Assembly (NCBI GenBank): GCA_037447655.1 | Contig: JBBHKE010000905.1 | Span: 147,149-211,148 of the forward strand | DNA: 64,000 nucleotides | Reading direction: 5' to 3' | Origin: Zygnema cylindricum | Taxonomy: Eukaryota; Streptophyta; Zygnematophyceae; Zygnematales; Zygnemataceae | Part shown: positions 19,595 through 30,097 of the stretch, one piece after another | How the letters are laid out: each line of letters starts with the position of its first letter | Numbering within the stretch: position 1 is the stretch's first letter | Notes under the pieces: model-generated | Database searches by the model: none | Seen by the model: the letters and a program-made list of their open reading frames with translations, nothing else | Told to the model about the DNA's origin: nothing | Position numbers and translations under genes: made by a program

Positions 19595-20028
19595 GAAAAT
19601 ATTTCCGTCCCACTCTCCAAGGGACTACATTTCAATTTTTCCTCTTTCCTTCTCCAATTCCACCAGTTTCGGAAATCTCTATTTACGATTTCCTCAATCC
19701 TCCCCATATGTCCTGGTCTATCCTTGCATACACGGCTGTCCAGTCTACAAGTTTCATTTAGATACCACCCACTCCTCATTGGAGTGCTGCTTTCCCAACA
19801 CGTAGTTGGAATCATTCGGTTGATTGCCTTAAACAATCACCTCTAGCTTACGAGATAGGTTGAACGCTTATCGCAGATGAGCAGTTAGCCTTTGCACAAG
19901 CTATGGAAGCTATGACAACCGAAAATTCTGATGCTCCTAAATGGAAAATCGGCACCAATCTAACAAAGGCCTAACAAGAGTTTCTGAATGATGTAGTTTT
20001 TCGAAATATTGATGCCTTTGCCTTTTCT
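19595..20028 (+). pseudogene. pre-RT linker of the gypsy pol
   Basis: Mostly unassignable at 19,595-19,860. From 19,863 a pol-like frame can be read up to the RT, including FAQAMEAMTTENSDAPKW and FLNDVVFRNIDAFAFSMNDL with one TAA stop. This matches the usual gypsy lead-in before the RT fingers. Confidence 0.5.
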
Positions 20029-21561
20029 ATGAACGATTTGGGTTGTCACACCTGTTATAAGATGTCGATAGATCTCGAAGATGATCGCCCGATATTTAAA
20101 CCTAAACATCGTTTGTCAGAAACTGAATGGGAAATGGTAGATAATCGATGTGCTGAACTAGAGGAAGCTGGCCTAATCTATCGGTCTGACTCCACATTTG
20201 CAGCTCCCACTGTTATGCCTCGGAAAAAGGATTCTGAGGGTAATTTTAGTGAACGTCGAATGTGTGGTGACTATCGTGAACTAAATGCTAAAACGGTTCA
20301 AGATCGTCATCCCATGCCTCTTGCCGGTGAAATATTTGATCACGTAGGCGGAGCAAAGTATTTTAGTATCCCTGACCTCCGTCAGGGATTCAATCAAATT
20401 GAGATAGAGGAAAAAAACCGGCAAAAAACTGCCTTTTGGGGTACCGACGGCCGATGGGAATGGGCCGTAATGCCATTCGGACTGAAAAATGCTCTGGTAG
20501 TATTTCAAAAAGTCATGGACTCCATTGTTAGAGGTTGTAAGTTTGCTAGATGTTACATCGATGACCTCATCATTGCCTCGGCTACTATCGAAGAGCACGC
20601 TGCTCACATCGAATGGGTATTGACTGATTTAAAAAAGGTCGGATTAAAATGTCATCCAACGAAATGCACCTTTGGAGCCGAGGGAGTGCCTTATCTCGGC
20701 CATTTTATCTCGGTTGAGGTGATCACTCCTGTCGAAGCAAAGGTAGAGGCAATCAGTAAATTGCATACTCCCACGGACCTAACAAGTCTGCGAGCTTTTC
20801 TCGGACTTGCTAATTATTGTCGCAGGTTTGTATCTAATTTTAGCACCATCGCATCACCGTTATACGACTTTCTTAAGAAGGAAGTGGCGTTTATATTGGG
20901 TCCCGATCAGATTTCCGCATTTCAAAAATTAAAAACCGTCTTATCGAGTGCTCCAATTCTCTGTCCTCCCAATCACAAACTCTCTTTTTGTCTCCAAATA
21001 GATTTTGGGAAACCCGGAATTGTTGCTATCTTGACACAAAGAGAGTTGAGCGGAGAGGAATACGTGGTTGCTTACGCGAGTAGAAGCAATAACCGGGCTG
21101 AATCAAATTATAGTAGCTACGAAGGAGAGTGTCTCGCCGCGGTTTGGGGAGTCGTTCACTTCCGCCATTATTTGTACGGAAAACCTTTCACACTCTTAAC
21201 TGACCATCAACCCTTACATTGGCTGATGACGAACGATAGGCTTTCTGGGAAGCTAGCCCGATGGGCTTTAATCTTACAAGAACATGACGTTGAAATAATT
21301 CACCGACCCGGTCTGCTTAGTCTAAACGCAGACGAAATTTCACGAAATCCTTTCCCCGAACGACAGATAACGGAGTCCGACAAGATTTCGATGACGACAA
21401 TGTTCCCGTCATGTCAATGGGTTCTTATCTTACTTACTGCCTGGCGTCTATTCCGAACCCCCGTCGCGCCACAGATCCTTGGCGTGATGGGCCTCTCATT
21501 CTTTTCTTATCCACCCAAACCTTCAGGTCCGGCACTACCTCTGATGAAGAAGACAGAGTGA
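20029..21561 (+). CDS. Ty3/gypsy reverse transcriptase and RNase H
   Basis: The longest open frame of the window (510 codons). RT landmarks: RMCGDYRELNAKTVQDRHPM, a palm region GAKYFSIPDLRQGFNQIEI (the first catalytic Asp is in PDLRQG), WAVMPFGLKNALVVFQKVMD, and YIDD at 20,554-20,565. The thumb and connection follow (YLGHFIS, LRAFLGLANYCRRFV). RNase H covers about codons 320-440, including YSSYEGECLAAVWGVVHFRHYL and LLTDHQPLHWLM; its first acidic site reads QIDFGKPG where TDAS is usual. The frame is shifted after about codon 455 (21,400), and integrase continues in another frame. The enzyme copies element RNA into DNA inside the particle. Confidence 0.9.
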   Translation: MNDLGCHTCYKMSIDLEDDRPIFKPKHRLSETEWEMVDNRCAELEEAGLIYRSDSTFAAPTVMPRKKDSEGNFSERRMCGDYRELNAKTVQDRHPMPLAGEIFDHVGGAKYFSIPDLRQGFNQIEIEEKNRQKTAFWGTDGRWEWAVMPFGLKNALVVFQKVMDSIVRGCKFARCYIDDLIIASATIEEHAAHIEWVLTDLKKVGLKCHPTKCTFGAEGVPYLGHFISVEVITPVEAKVEAISKLHTPTDLTSLRAFLGLANYCRRFVSNFSTIASPLYDFLKKEVAFILGPDQISAFQKLKTVLSSAPILCPPNHKLSFCLQIDFGKPGIVAILTQRELSGEEYVVAYASRSNNRAESNYSSYEGECLAAVWGVVHFRHYLYGKPFTLLTDHQPLHWLMTNDRLSGKLARWALILQEHDVEIIHRPGLLSLNADEISRNPFPERQITESDKISMTTMFPSCQWVLILLTAWRLFRTPVAPQILGVMGLSFFSYPPKPSGPALPLMKKTE

Positions 21562-22770
21562 AAAACAGGGCCAAAAGTTACCTTTGGCTCGGAGGATCTT
21601 TAGTTCGGTTACTAGCAGACGGAAGCCATAGACACGTCCCTCGTCCTACCGAGCGACTTTCCCTAATTGAGAAAATTCACACCGAGCTTGGTCATTACGG
21701 TACCAAGCGGACGTTAAGTCTAGTTCAGGCACGGTATTGGTGGTCAGGAATGCAAGCCGATGTTGCTGCTATTCTACACAAGTGTGCTACCTGTGATCGT
21801 CTCCGAACTTCGTTCTCCAACCAGCAGACTACGCTCCAACCTCTACCCATTAGGGGTTTATTTCTATCGACGGTCGGTCGATCTGGCCGGACCTTTTCCC
21901 ATCTCACGTAGAGGGAAAACAATATATTATGATTATGATTGAAAATTTCAGTAAGTGGGTAGAAGTAGTAGCATTACCTCATAAGATAGCTAAGTAAACC
22001 ACCAGAGCTTTTAAGGAACATGTCCTTATGAGATACGGTGCCCCAGCCGAGGTCCTTACGGATCAAGGTACATAATTTCGGGGAGAATTTCAAAAGATGC
22101 TTGATAAGGCTCTCATCGATCATCGTCGTACTAGTCGGGATCACCCCCAGGCCGATGGCCTGGCTGAACGGGCAGTCCAGACATTTAAGCGTGCCTTGCG
22201 TAAGCATTGCTTAGAGAAACACATTTCGGTTTGGGACGAGTCCCTCGGCTACATTACCATGGGATATCGCATGTCAGTTCAGGCTAGTCTGGCTAATTTC
22301 AGCCCGTATTATGTTTTATTTGGGCGACAACCGTTGCTCGGTCGCAATATTCAGAAAGCTGCAAGCTTTCCACTTTCGCTGATGTCTGACACTATCTTTT
22401 TGGAAGAACTCACTCGTCGTGCTTTGCTTTTTTCCCGTGAAATGCCCATGGCTTTTGATAACCTGCAGATTGCTCAGCATCGCGACACACTTCGGTGTGC
22501 TACCACTCGAAGCGGCAGTTACAGGCCGCAACAGAAGCCCTATCGGGTGGGAGACTATGTTTATCTTCGCAGGCAATCTTTCGACACTTTGGACATTGAC
22601 GTTTCTGCACACATCCTACGGATCATTGAGGTGGATTGGAACGGAATGTTGGGATTACAAGGAGCGGACACACGGACTTTTCGAGAGCACTCCAAAAATT
22701 GTGCTCCATGTTACTTACCCGATTTGTCGCATGATATGGATCTTATGCGGATGCTGATTACGATGGCGAC
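21562..22770 (+). pseudogene. gypsy integrase
   Basis: HHCC zinc-binding domain at about 21,660-21,800 (IHTELGHYGTKRTLSLVQAR, then HKCATC). The catalytic core continues in shifted frames. First Asp in SVDLAGPFP (about 21,870), second Asp in VLTDQGT (22,052-22,072), and Glu in ADGLAERAVQTFKRAL (about 22,150-22,200). The core up to LFGRQPLLG is open in the 22,097-22,951 frame, followed by a C-terminal DNA-binding region (VGDYVYLRRQSFDTL). Integrase joins the cDNA ends to target DNA. Stops near 21,997 and 22,075 and at least one frameshift disable it. Confidence 0.85.
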
Positions 22771-22951
22771 GGCATGTACCTTTTGTAATCGATCGGACGG
22801 GGAAACTACCATGTTACTTTGTGATCATTACAATCAGGGGTTTTACATGGAGTATTTGGTGCCACCATTGTTGGCAGTTCCAGATGGTCACTGGTTTTGT
22901 CACGGATTTCGCGAGCTTCGGGTCGTGTTGGCCAGCTCCTCTGCCGGCTAA
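22771..22951 (+). pseudogene. degenerate PHD finger at the integrase C-terminus
   Basis: In frame with integrase: CTFCNRSDGETTMLLCD, then HYNQGFYMEYLVPPLL, then AVPDGHWFCHGF. The PHD pattern C-x2-C ... C-D ... W-x-C is clear, as are the PPL..VP.G.WFC landmarks. Four of eight zinc ligands are replaced (three Cys to Tyr or Phe, the His to Tyr), so the fold is probably lost in this copy. PHD fingers read histone H3 tails. In the chromovirus branch of gypsy elements a chromodomain sits at this place and steers integration to chromatin marks, so an equivalent targeting role is inferred. Confidence 0.8.
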
Positions 22952-22955
22952 AGGG

Positions 22956-22968
22956 CTGGGGGGGGGAA
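22956..22968 (+). promoter_or_regulatory. polypurine tract of the gypsy element
   Basis: GGCTGGGGGGGGGAA directly after the pol stop. In a standard element the 3' LTR begins immediately after such a tract. Here block B (TAAACTGACC) follows, then block A. Confidence 0.65.
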
Positions 22969-23159
22969 TAAACTGACCTAACCATAACCAGCTAAGTCGT
23001 TGACCTTTCTTTTCCTTTCACCTTGCCTGTTGTTATATTTATTCATTTTTCTCTTTCATGTCTTATTTCATTCACAATATATTTTCTTTGTTAGGGTTTA
23101 AGTGGAGCATAGTTGATGATATTCCATGCATCTTCATGTTATTTGATACATTCACGACA
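22969..23159 (+). repeat. gypsy terminal block B, copy 1
   Basis: About 190 bp, from TAAACTGACCTAACC to GATACATTCACGACA. Near-identical to 29,393-29,584. Two bases (GC) separate it from the start of block A2. Confidence 0.8.
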
Positions 23160-23161
23160 GC

Positions 23162-23763
23162 TGTCATGCCGCATCTCGTCGGCCATTTTAATTGTTTATA
23201 TTTAGGTGTTAGGACGGGCAGCCGCTACATTAATTTGTATTTGGGGTTATTAAGGTTTCGCAGGACTGTACGACGTGTACCGTACGACCTACATTCTCCG
23301 TAATTTACGGGATGACGATTTGGACAGTACACGCGGTCCTACCGTACGACATATATTTTTTGCGATTTCCGCCGATAGTGGATTTGATTATTTCGCGTCG
23401 ACCGTACGACTTACATCGACCGGAATTCCCGCGGCCACAAATTGGACCGTACTTGCGGTCCTGCCGTACCTGTTTTTATTTCCCGGATTTTGGACAACAA
23501 TGAATCGGGTTTGATTCACGTGGACCATACTTATTTATTTTTTCAAAGATTTTTCGCCGACAACTTACGTTAAAATTCACGACGGTACAAATAAACTTAC
23601 CGTACTATATACATTTTCCGCGATTCTCGCCGACGATAATTTTGATCATTTCACGGCTATCGTACAAGCTTCCACTCCCTTGAATCCCGGCCGACAACAA
23701 ATTTTAATCATTTCGCGTGGAGTAGCATCTCGGCCGTCGACACAAAGTATGTAATTTTCGTAA
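23162..23763 (+). repeat. gypsy terminal block A, copy 2 (truncated)
   Basis: About 600 bp collinear with 10,130-10,735, then broken after GTAATTTTCGTAAT. The following bases are not block A. Confidence 0.85.
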
Positions 23764-23990
23764 TTATCGGCACTTTACTAGTTTTAATAGCAGCCGCTCT
23801 TAGCGCCTTTTACATATATCATGCCATTCAAATAAACATGGCAGCACTTAAAATTGCATTCAACAGCCGCTTTTTAGAAACTTTTTTATTTATTCATACC
23901 AGGTGCACTTAGTTTGGGCTAAGTAACAACAGGTTTTAGGCCCTTTATTTTTGTCCATGCCGTCCTGGCGTTCATGCCAGGTTAAACACC
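23764..23990. other. unassigned sequence next to the gap
   Basis: AT-rich, no gene. Contains several GCCGCT and ATGCCA words. It could be LTR or UTR sequence of the minus-strand gypsy fragment to its right. Confidence 0.3.
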
Positions 23991-24000
23991 NNNNNNNNNN
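23991..24000. other. assembly gap (10 N)
   Basis: Ten undetermined bases. The true distance and content between the two sides are unknown. Confidence 0.99.
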
Positions 24001-24408
24001 TTGTTTCAAAACTCTTATATAAGTTTGTTAAACCCATTGTCAAGCCCCACGTAACTTTTGTGCCTCCACAAATGCACCCCGAACTGTTACCCAAATTGTT
24101 TGAATATATTCTCAAAACTTTGTTCTATAATTTGTTCTCTCTCGAGTGACCCCTGTTATTAAATCTAATGCTTCTCTAGGTTGGTATCCATATGCAACTT
24201 CAAACGGTGAGAATCCTGTACTAGCATGTTTACATCAATTGTATGCAAATTTCATTAATGGCTGTCTAGATTCCCATGTGTTCCGAACTCCACTATAAAC
24301 AGTCATTAGCATTTCCTCCAAAGTACGGTTCATTCTTTCTGTTTGTCCATCTGTCTGAGGATGATAAGAGGTACTCATTTTTAAGTCTGTGCCTAAATTT
24401 TGCTGCAA

Positions 24409-24938
24409 TTATTTCCAAAATGCAAACGTAAATTTAGAATCTCTATCACTGACTATAGACACGGGAACTTCATGATGTCTAACCAGGATGTCAAAACATA
24501 ACTCTGCAATATCTACAACTAAATGAGTAGTTTTGCAAAGGATAAATATTACCATTTTACTGAACCTATCACCTACGACCATGATACTGTCATTTCTTTT
24601 AGACGTAGCTGGTAACATGACAATAAAATTCATACTGACATAGCTGGTAACATGACAATAAAATCCATACTGACAAATTCCCATGGTCTTTCGGAGATAT
24701 CTAAAGGTTTTAAGAAACCTCTAGGTTTTTGGTTACTAGGTTTACTCTGTTGGCAAGGGACACAACTTTCCACCTGTTTCAACACCTCTTTTGCCATCCC
24801 GGGCCAAAACAATCTACTCTGCGACCGACCAAGAGTTTTATCTCGACCTAGATGTCCTAAATGCTCATGGGCTTCCTGTAAAATTTGTTTTAATAAGTCT
24901 CCCATTTCAAGAATGCATAGTCTATCCCCTGTTCGCAA
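24409..24938 (-). pseudogene. integrase of the minus-strand gypsy fragment
   Basis: Zinc-binding HHCC part (AHEHLGHLGRDKTLGRSQSR, then ESCVPCQQSKPSNQ) and core pieces FVSMDFIVMLPA, VVGDRFSKMVIF and VSIVSDRDSKFT, giving both catalytic Asp. A 34-bp tandem duplication (24,607-24,675) repeats the coding sequence around the first Asp and shifts it. The region 24,001-24,408 holds C-terminal integrase sequence without a clear frame. Confidence 0.8.
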
Positions 24939-24944
24939 ATACAG

Positions 24945-26728
24945 TTAACCATCTTCTATTCTAAAGTTTTTGACATGCATTTCATTCAATGGGTCAGAAT
25001 TCCCTCCCAAAATATTATTGCAATTCATAGCAAAATAAGGTTCTTGATCATAATCATTTCTAATAACATCTAAAAACAATTCATCCTGAACCATCACGCT
25101 TATCTCAAAACATCTACTTAAAGGATCTGCGACTACATTTGTCTTTCCATCAATATGTTTGACGTTAAATTTGAAATATACGAATTTTTGCATCCACCTA
25201 ACCCGTCTGCCTGTCATTATCTATGCATCACTTAATCTTTGTAGATAGGAGAGTGCCTTATTTTCACAATGAACTGCAAATTCTTTATTATGCAAATAAC
25301 AACGCCATTTCACCAATGCATGAACTATTGCAAGTAATTCCTTTTCCTGTGCCGGATAGCTCTTTTCAACATCATTGAATTTCCTGGACTCAAAAGCAAT
25401 AGGATGAAAATGTTTTCCGACTTTCTGACTTATGACTGCACCTAGACATTTATCAAATGCATCATAGTGATGAGAACTTCAAATTCCCCAACAAGATCAA
25501 GATACACCAGTGTAGGGGCAAGGGTCAACTTCCTTTTTAGTTCCTCGAAAGCTCTCTCTTGATCGGCTCCCCACACAAACGTCTCCTTCTCCCGAAGTAA
25601 ATTTGTCAAAGGTGCGGCGATCATACTAAAGTTCCTGATAAATTTCCTGTAATAAGTGGCCAATCCCAAAAATGATCTAACTTCTGTGACATTAGTGGGT
25701 TGCTTCCAATTTTTGATTGCTGTAATTTTAGATGGATCTGTTTTAACACCCTCCCACTAACTATATGTCCTAAAAATAAATGTTCATTGTTAAGAAAACT
25801 GGATTTTGACAATTTTTCATATAGTTTTCTTTCCCTTAACCTTTCCAACACTATCCTTAAATAAATTACATGTTGTTCTTTAGATTCGCTGCAAAGTGAA
25901 ATATCATCTATAAACACGTGAACAAACACATCTATATAGTCAAAAAATATTTAGTTCATTAATCTTTGATAAGTAGGCGGTGCATTTGTCAAATCAAATG
26001 GCATCACTATCCATTCAAAATGACCGACTCTAGTTCCAAAAAAAATTTTATCAACATCTTCAGTTCTAATTGGCACCTGATTAAAGTCACTAAGCATACC
26101 AATCAAAGAAAGTAATTTAGCACCTTTCCAACGATCTATCAAACCAAAAATTAAATGTAACGCATACTTATCCTTCACCGTAATCCTGTCAGACTACGAT
26201 AGTTGACACACATCCTCAACTTTCCGTCCTCATTTTTGACGAAGAGAACTGGTGCTCGGTACGGTGATTTGCTGGGCAGAATATGTCCTTTCTCTAAAAG
26301 CTCCTTGATCTGTTTCTTTAACTCCTCGTGCTCAAAGAAATTGTGTTTATAAATTCATGTGACACAGGATTACATCCAAGTTCAAAGTTAATAACATGTT
26401 CCACATATCGGGAAGGTGGCCTCCTTGAGGGTAAGTCACTTGGGAAAACATCTCTAAATTCAAAAATCAAATCTTTCATAGCAACATTAGATGTATTAAT
26501 GTCAGTTACAAAATCAGATATTTGTTTTTCAAGATTTCTAGTGGTGTCTGATTTAGAAATGATATCAATCTTAGTGTTTTTTCCCCCCGTTACATCAGTA
26601 ACTCCCTCAGTTATTATTAACAAGAAAACATGATTTGTTTTATCTTTTAAATGCTTTTTAAATTGTTTAGCAGAAATCAAACCTTCCACTCCCAATTTGG
26701 CTATGTTATTTATATGATTTGTATGCAA
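24945..26728 (-). pseudogene. RT-RNase H of the minus-strand gypsy fragment
   Basis: From the right: FRDVFPSDLPSRRPPSRYVE (lead-in, 26,318-26,728), RT palm ending GHFEWIVMPFDLTNAPPTYQ (25,951-26,178), FIDD catalytic motif in VHVFIDDISLCSES (about 25,900), FLGHIVSGR, then [18 protein letters not shown] and [20 protein letters not shown] (25,442-25,669). The RNase H tail with VKHIDGKTNVVADPLSR is at 24,945-25,217. Several frameshifts and stops are present, and each block is in a different frame. Confidence 0.85.
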
Positions 26729-27905
26729 CTTCTTCGAAGGTAATGTTTACAAAACCTTCGAACCGTTTTCAGACTTCACTCTCAAGGTGTTAGTTTCCCA
26801 ATTAATTTGAGGGTTGTGTTCAGTTAACGAAGGCTTTCCCAGTATTAGCTCCTCACTACCTAAATTCATTATTTCACACACAACTTTCAATTTATGACCC
26901 TAGATATCAACTTCTATTGTGTCAGTTTGTAAATCTAATGTGGACTTATTACCATTTGCCACTTGAAAATGTAAAGGTTTTTCCCTTAAGACTATAGGAA
27001 TTTTATTTTCGTCAACAAACTTATGTCAAGTAAAATTATTTGTAGCACCTGAATCTACCATAATTCTCAATGGTTTTCCTTCCACTAAAGACTTGAATCT
27101 GATCAAACTGTGTCTGGTGTCATCGTTATTTAACTGTCCTAACATATAGGTTTGTTGTTAAGTATTTCACCAGAATGATTTTTCAAACTTTGGAGTTAGC
27201 ATCATAATAAATTCAACCAATCCTAGCCTTTTCATTCATTAGCTTGCCCTCCAGAGTTAACTCTTTAACCTCCGGATTTGATCGACTCAACTGAGGACTT
27301 TCAGCTAATCCTTTCCGTTTTCCACCTCATGGGCTTTCTGCTCAGCTAAGTATAATGCAATATCTTCTTGAAAACCTTCATTGACATCAACTGTTTTAAG
27401 AGATCCCTTATCTGTATAGTCTTTAGCGTAATGGTCTTGACTTCCGCATTTAAAACAAGTGATATTTTTTTTCGGTTTTATGCATTCTCTAGTGATATAT
27501 CCCTCCTCTCCATAGTTATAACAGTTAATTTTAATCAGTTGTGCATATTCAGATGCCCTATGACCTTTTTTCTGACAAATAGTGCATGTGGGAATGCTTA
27601 GATTGGGTTTTTGAGCATTAATACTTGGTTTAGGACTCTAAATATATCCCCATCTATTGTGAAATTTGTTTTCGCATTAACCCTCCGTCCACCTATCTGA
27701 TTTCTCCTAAAGATATTTTGCCTATTTACCAGACCTACATTCAGACCCTCTTCCTCAAACTCCTCCTCACCCCACTCTGATACTTCATTGAAATTTCCTC
27801 AGAGTGGTCGAGTTTCACGATTACACCCCAACTGATCCTCTAATTCCAATGCCTTATCTTGTAATTTATTCCAATTAATAAATTTTTGATGTTTCAGTTC
27901 TGATT
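26729..27905 (-). pseudogene. gag-protease of the minus-strand gypsy fragment
   Basis: Two adjacent zinc knuckles are encoded near 27,420-27,600: CYNYGEEGYITREC and CFKCGSQDHYAKDY, both with lost ligands. A protease-like stretch lies at about 26,760-27,130. Frames are heavily broken. Confidence 0.55.
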
Positions 27906-27916
27906 TGAGTATAGGA

Positions 27917-29584
27917 TGTCATGCCGCATCTCATCGGCCATTTTAGTTGTTTATATGTCGGTGTTAGGACGGGCAGCCGCTACACTAATTTGTATTTGGG
28001 GTTATTTGGGTTTTGCAGGACTGTACGACGTGTACCGTACGACCTACATTCTCCGTAATTTCCGGGATGACGATTTGGACCTTACCCGCGGTCTTACCGT
28101 ACGACATATATTTCCCGCGATTTCCGCCGATAGTGGATTTGATTATTTCGCGTCGACCGTACGACTTACGTCGACCAGAATTCCCGCGGCCACAAATTGG
28201 ACCGTACTTGCGGTCCTGCCGTACCTGTTTTTATTTCCCGGATTTCCGACGACAATGAATCGGGTCGATTCACGTCGACCGTACTTATTTATTTTTTCCA
28301 AGATTTTTCGCCGACAACTTACGTTAAAATTCACGACGGTACAAATAAACTTACCGTACTATATACATTTTCCGCGATTCTCGCCGACGAAAATTTTGAT
28401 CATTTCACGGCTACCGTACAAGCTTCCATTCCCTTGAATCCCGGCCGACAACAAATTTTAATCATTTCGCGTGGAGTAGCATCTTGGCCGTCGACACAAA
28501 GTATGCGATTTTCGTAATATCACATCTGGACCGTCGACGCAAGTGACAGACAAATCGGCTGTCAGTTCTGACGAAGCGACGTGATTGGACCATTTTAAGT
28601 CGTGAACCATTTGGAGGTTCACGCATTCACATGTAGATAGGAAGGGTTTTAATCTGTAGGTTATAGATTCTGTAACGTAGGGCATAGGATTTCGGCCTCC
28701 TATTGACTGAATCCAAACTAGACGCAAATACTTACATAGCACGCTGTACTCTGATTGACTTGTTTTCGCTAGGCGTAGTTTTTGTTACTTAGTTCATTTC
28801 GGATCATTTCCTGCACAAAATTTTCAAGTGTAGGAATTATTCATTTTATTTATTTTCAGTATTAAGGATTTTCTGCAGCCATCTTTTATTTGTAAAATTG
28901 TCCGGACAGCTTAGAGGCAATTTTTCTGCCTTTGCGTGAAGCTTCTAGTTTTCTATTACATTATCAATATCTTGTAAAGCCTTACATATTAATCTATGCG
29001 GCTTCGGCCAAGACCTACACGGTTTCCCTTCACTTTTCTCCTCCTTTTGAGTGGATGTCCACCGCGTTCTCACGACACAAACTTCTTTTCCTGGCTTTGG
29101 CTAAACTTTAATTAGTGTGGAAGTTGCATATTGGGATTATTGATTTGTTGTTTCTATTTCTTGTGATTGTGTATTTATTTCTATTTGGCTTATGCGCATC
29201 TTTTGAGTTTGGCTATCTCAAACCTCATAAGTGTCGGGCATATTGTCATTTTCAGTTTTTATTAATCTTTCTCGGTTGTTTATGCTTTGATTTATTTTAT
29301 TTAAGTATAAATTCAGATTATCCTTGATAAGATGACTCCTGCAAGGAATATAAATAGACCGTGGGGCCTAGTGGTCATCCATCGGCTTAGTAATAAACCG
29401 ACCTAACCATAACCAGCTAAGTCGTTGACCTTTCTTTTCCTTTCACCTTGCTTGTTGTTATATTTATTCATTTTTCTCTTTCATGTCTTATTTCATTCAC
29501 AATATATTTTCATCGTTAGGGTTTAAGTGGAGCACAGGTGATGATATTCCATGCATCTTCATGTTATTTGATACATGCATGACA
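27917..29584 (+). repeat. gypsy blocks A3 and B2 joined (solo unit)
   Basis: Block A (27,917-29,392), complete through the TATA box (29,349-29,356) and CGGCTTAGTA, is followed without leader or coding region by block B (29,393-29,584), which ends GCATGACA next to the copia gag. Length 1,668 bp, with termini TGTCATGC and GCATGACA. It looks like a solo terminal repeat or an internally deleted derivative. Left flank TAGGA and right flank TAGTG do not form a clean TSD. Confidence 0.75.
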
Positions 29585-30071
29585 TAGTGCTTCCCATATC
29601 TCTGAAGACTTCGTTAAGTTTATAAGAGTGATAGCTATGGACTTAGACACGTTTCTAAGTATGAGATGCTTTTCTATAGTGTTTTTGTATTCCCATATTT
29701 TTCGGTCATTTTCTTCTGTTTTAATCCCTTTAAGTGGTACCATAGCTGAGAGCCTAGCTCCCCTCACCATAGGTGTCCTTTTTTCCTTCTCCCCTATTTC
29801 CCTATTCACGGCAAGGTTTTTCCCTTCACCTTCCGTTGCATCTGAACTTCGGTTGATATTCTGGGCAACGTCAGATGATTCTCCATAGTATGCTCCTCCA
29901 AAGCCAGGTGGCGGACATCTCACTTGTTCCGAAACAATTCCCCATAAGTGCTTCTCGAAAAGCAATCCCACCATCATAAATCCCCAATAAGTGAAGCCAG
30001 TTCCATCAAACATAGGCACCCTAGATGGTGGGCCCATAACCTGAAACTCAACAAACATAGGCACCCTAGAT
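29585..30071 (-). pseudogene. gag N-terminal part of element G'
   Basis: Reads on the minus strand from the PBS: MGPPSRVPMF start region, GFTYWGFMMVGLLFEKHLWG, then IWEYKNTIEKHLILRNVSKS, up to the insertion point at 29,585, where the remaining gag lies beyond the gypsy complex. A 45-bp in-frame tandem duplication (30,008-30,097) repeats about 15 codons, including the primer-binding site. Confidence 0.8.
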
Positions 30072-30097
30072 GGTGGGCCCATAACCTGAAACTCTGT
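30008..30097 (-). repeat. 45-bp tandem duplication of the PBS and gag start
   Basis: AAACATAGGCACCCTAGATG begins at 30,008 and again at 30,053. Each unit contains GGTGGGCCCATAACC, so this element has two potential primer-binding sites. The duplication keeps the reading frame. Confidence 0.9.

Larger units (their letters stand above)
24001..27916 (-). mobile_element. decayed Ty3/gypsy fragment, minus strand
   Basis: Order along the minus strand: gag with two CCHC knuckles (27,420-27,600), an aspartic-protease and linker region (about 26,700-27,130), RT, RNase H and integrase down to the gap. The right end is cut by block A3 in gag or its upstream region. The left end is lost in the gap. No LTR of its own was identified. 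It is a different lineage from the methyltransferase gypsy: its integrase and RT motifs differ and no extra domains are seen. Confidence 0.8.
10130..29584 (+). mobile_element. Ty3/gypsy insertion complex inside element G'
   Basis: The complex is flanked by the interrupted copia gag. TTAGT lies at 10,125-10,129 and TAGT at 29,585-29,588, consistent with a 4-bp or imperfect 5-bp TSD. The outer ends are TGTCATGC on the left and GCATGACA on the right, an 8-bp inverted repeat. Inside, in order, are block A1, leader, gag, an inserted copia-LTR composite, protease, DNA methyltransferase, RT-RNase H, integrase-PHD, a G tract, block B1, block A2 (truncated), unknown sequence, the N gap, a minus-strand gypsy fragment, and blocks A3-B2. 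Confidence 0.8.

Noticed and set aside
24001-27916. The minus-strand gypsy as part of the methyltransferase element
   Set aside because: Opposite strand, different RT and integrase motifs, its own gag with double knuckle, and separated by the N gap.
10130-29584. A DNA transposon or Helitron carrying a retroelement, suggested by the 8-bp inverted ends
   Set aside because: No transposase or helicase is present, and LTR retroelements also have short inverted termini. Retained only as an unexplained terminal arrangement.
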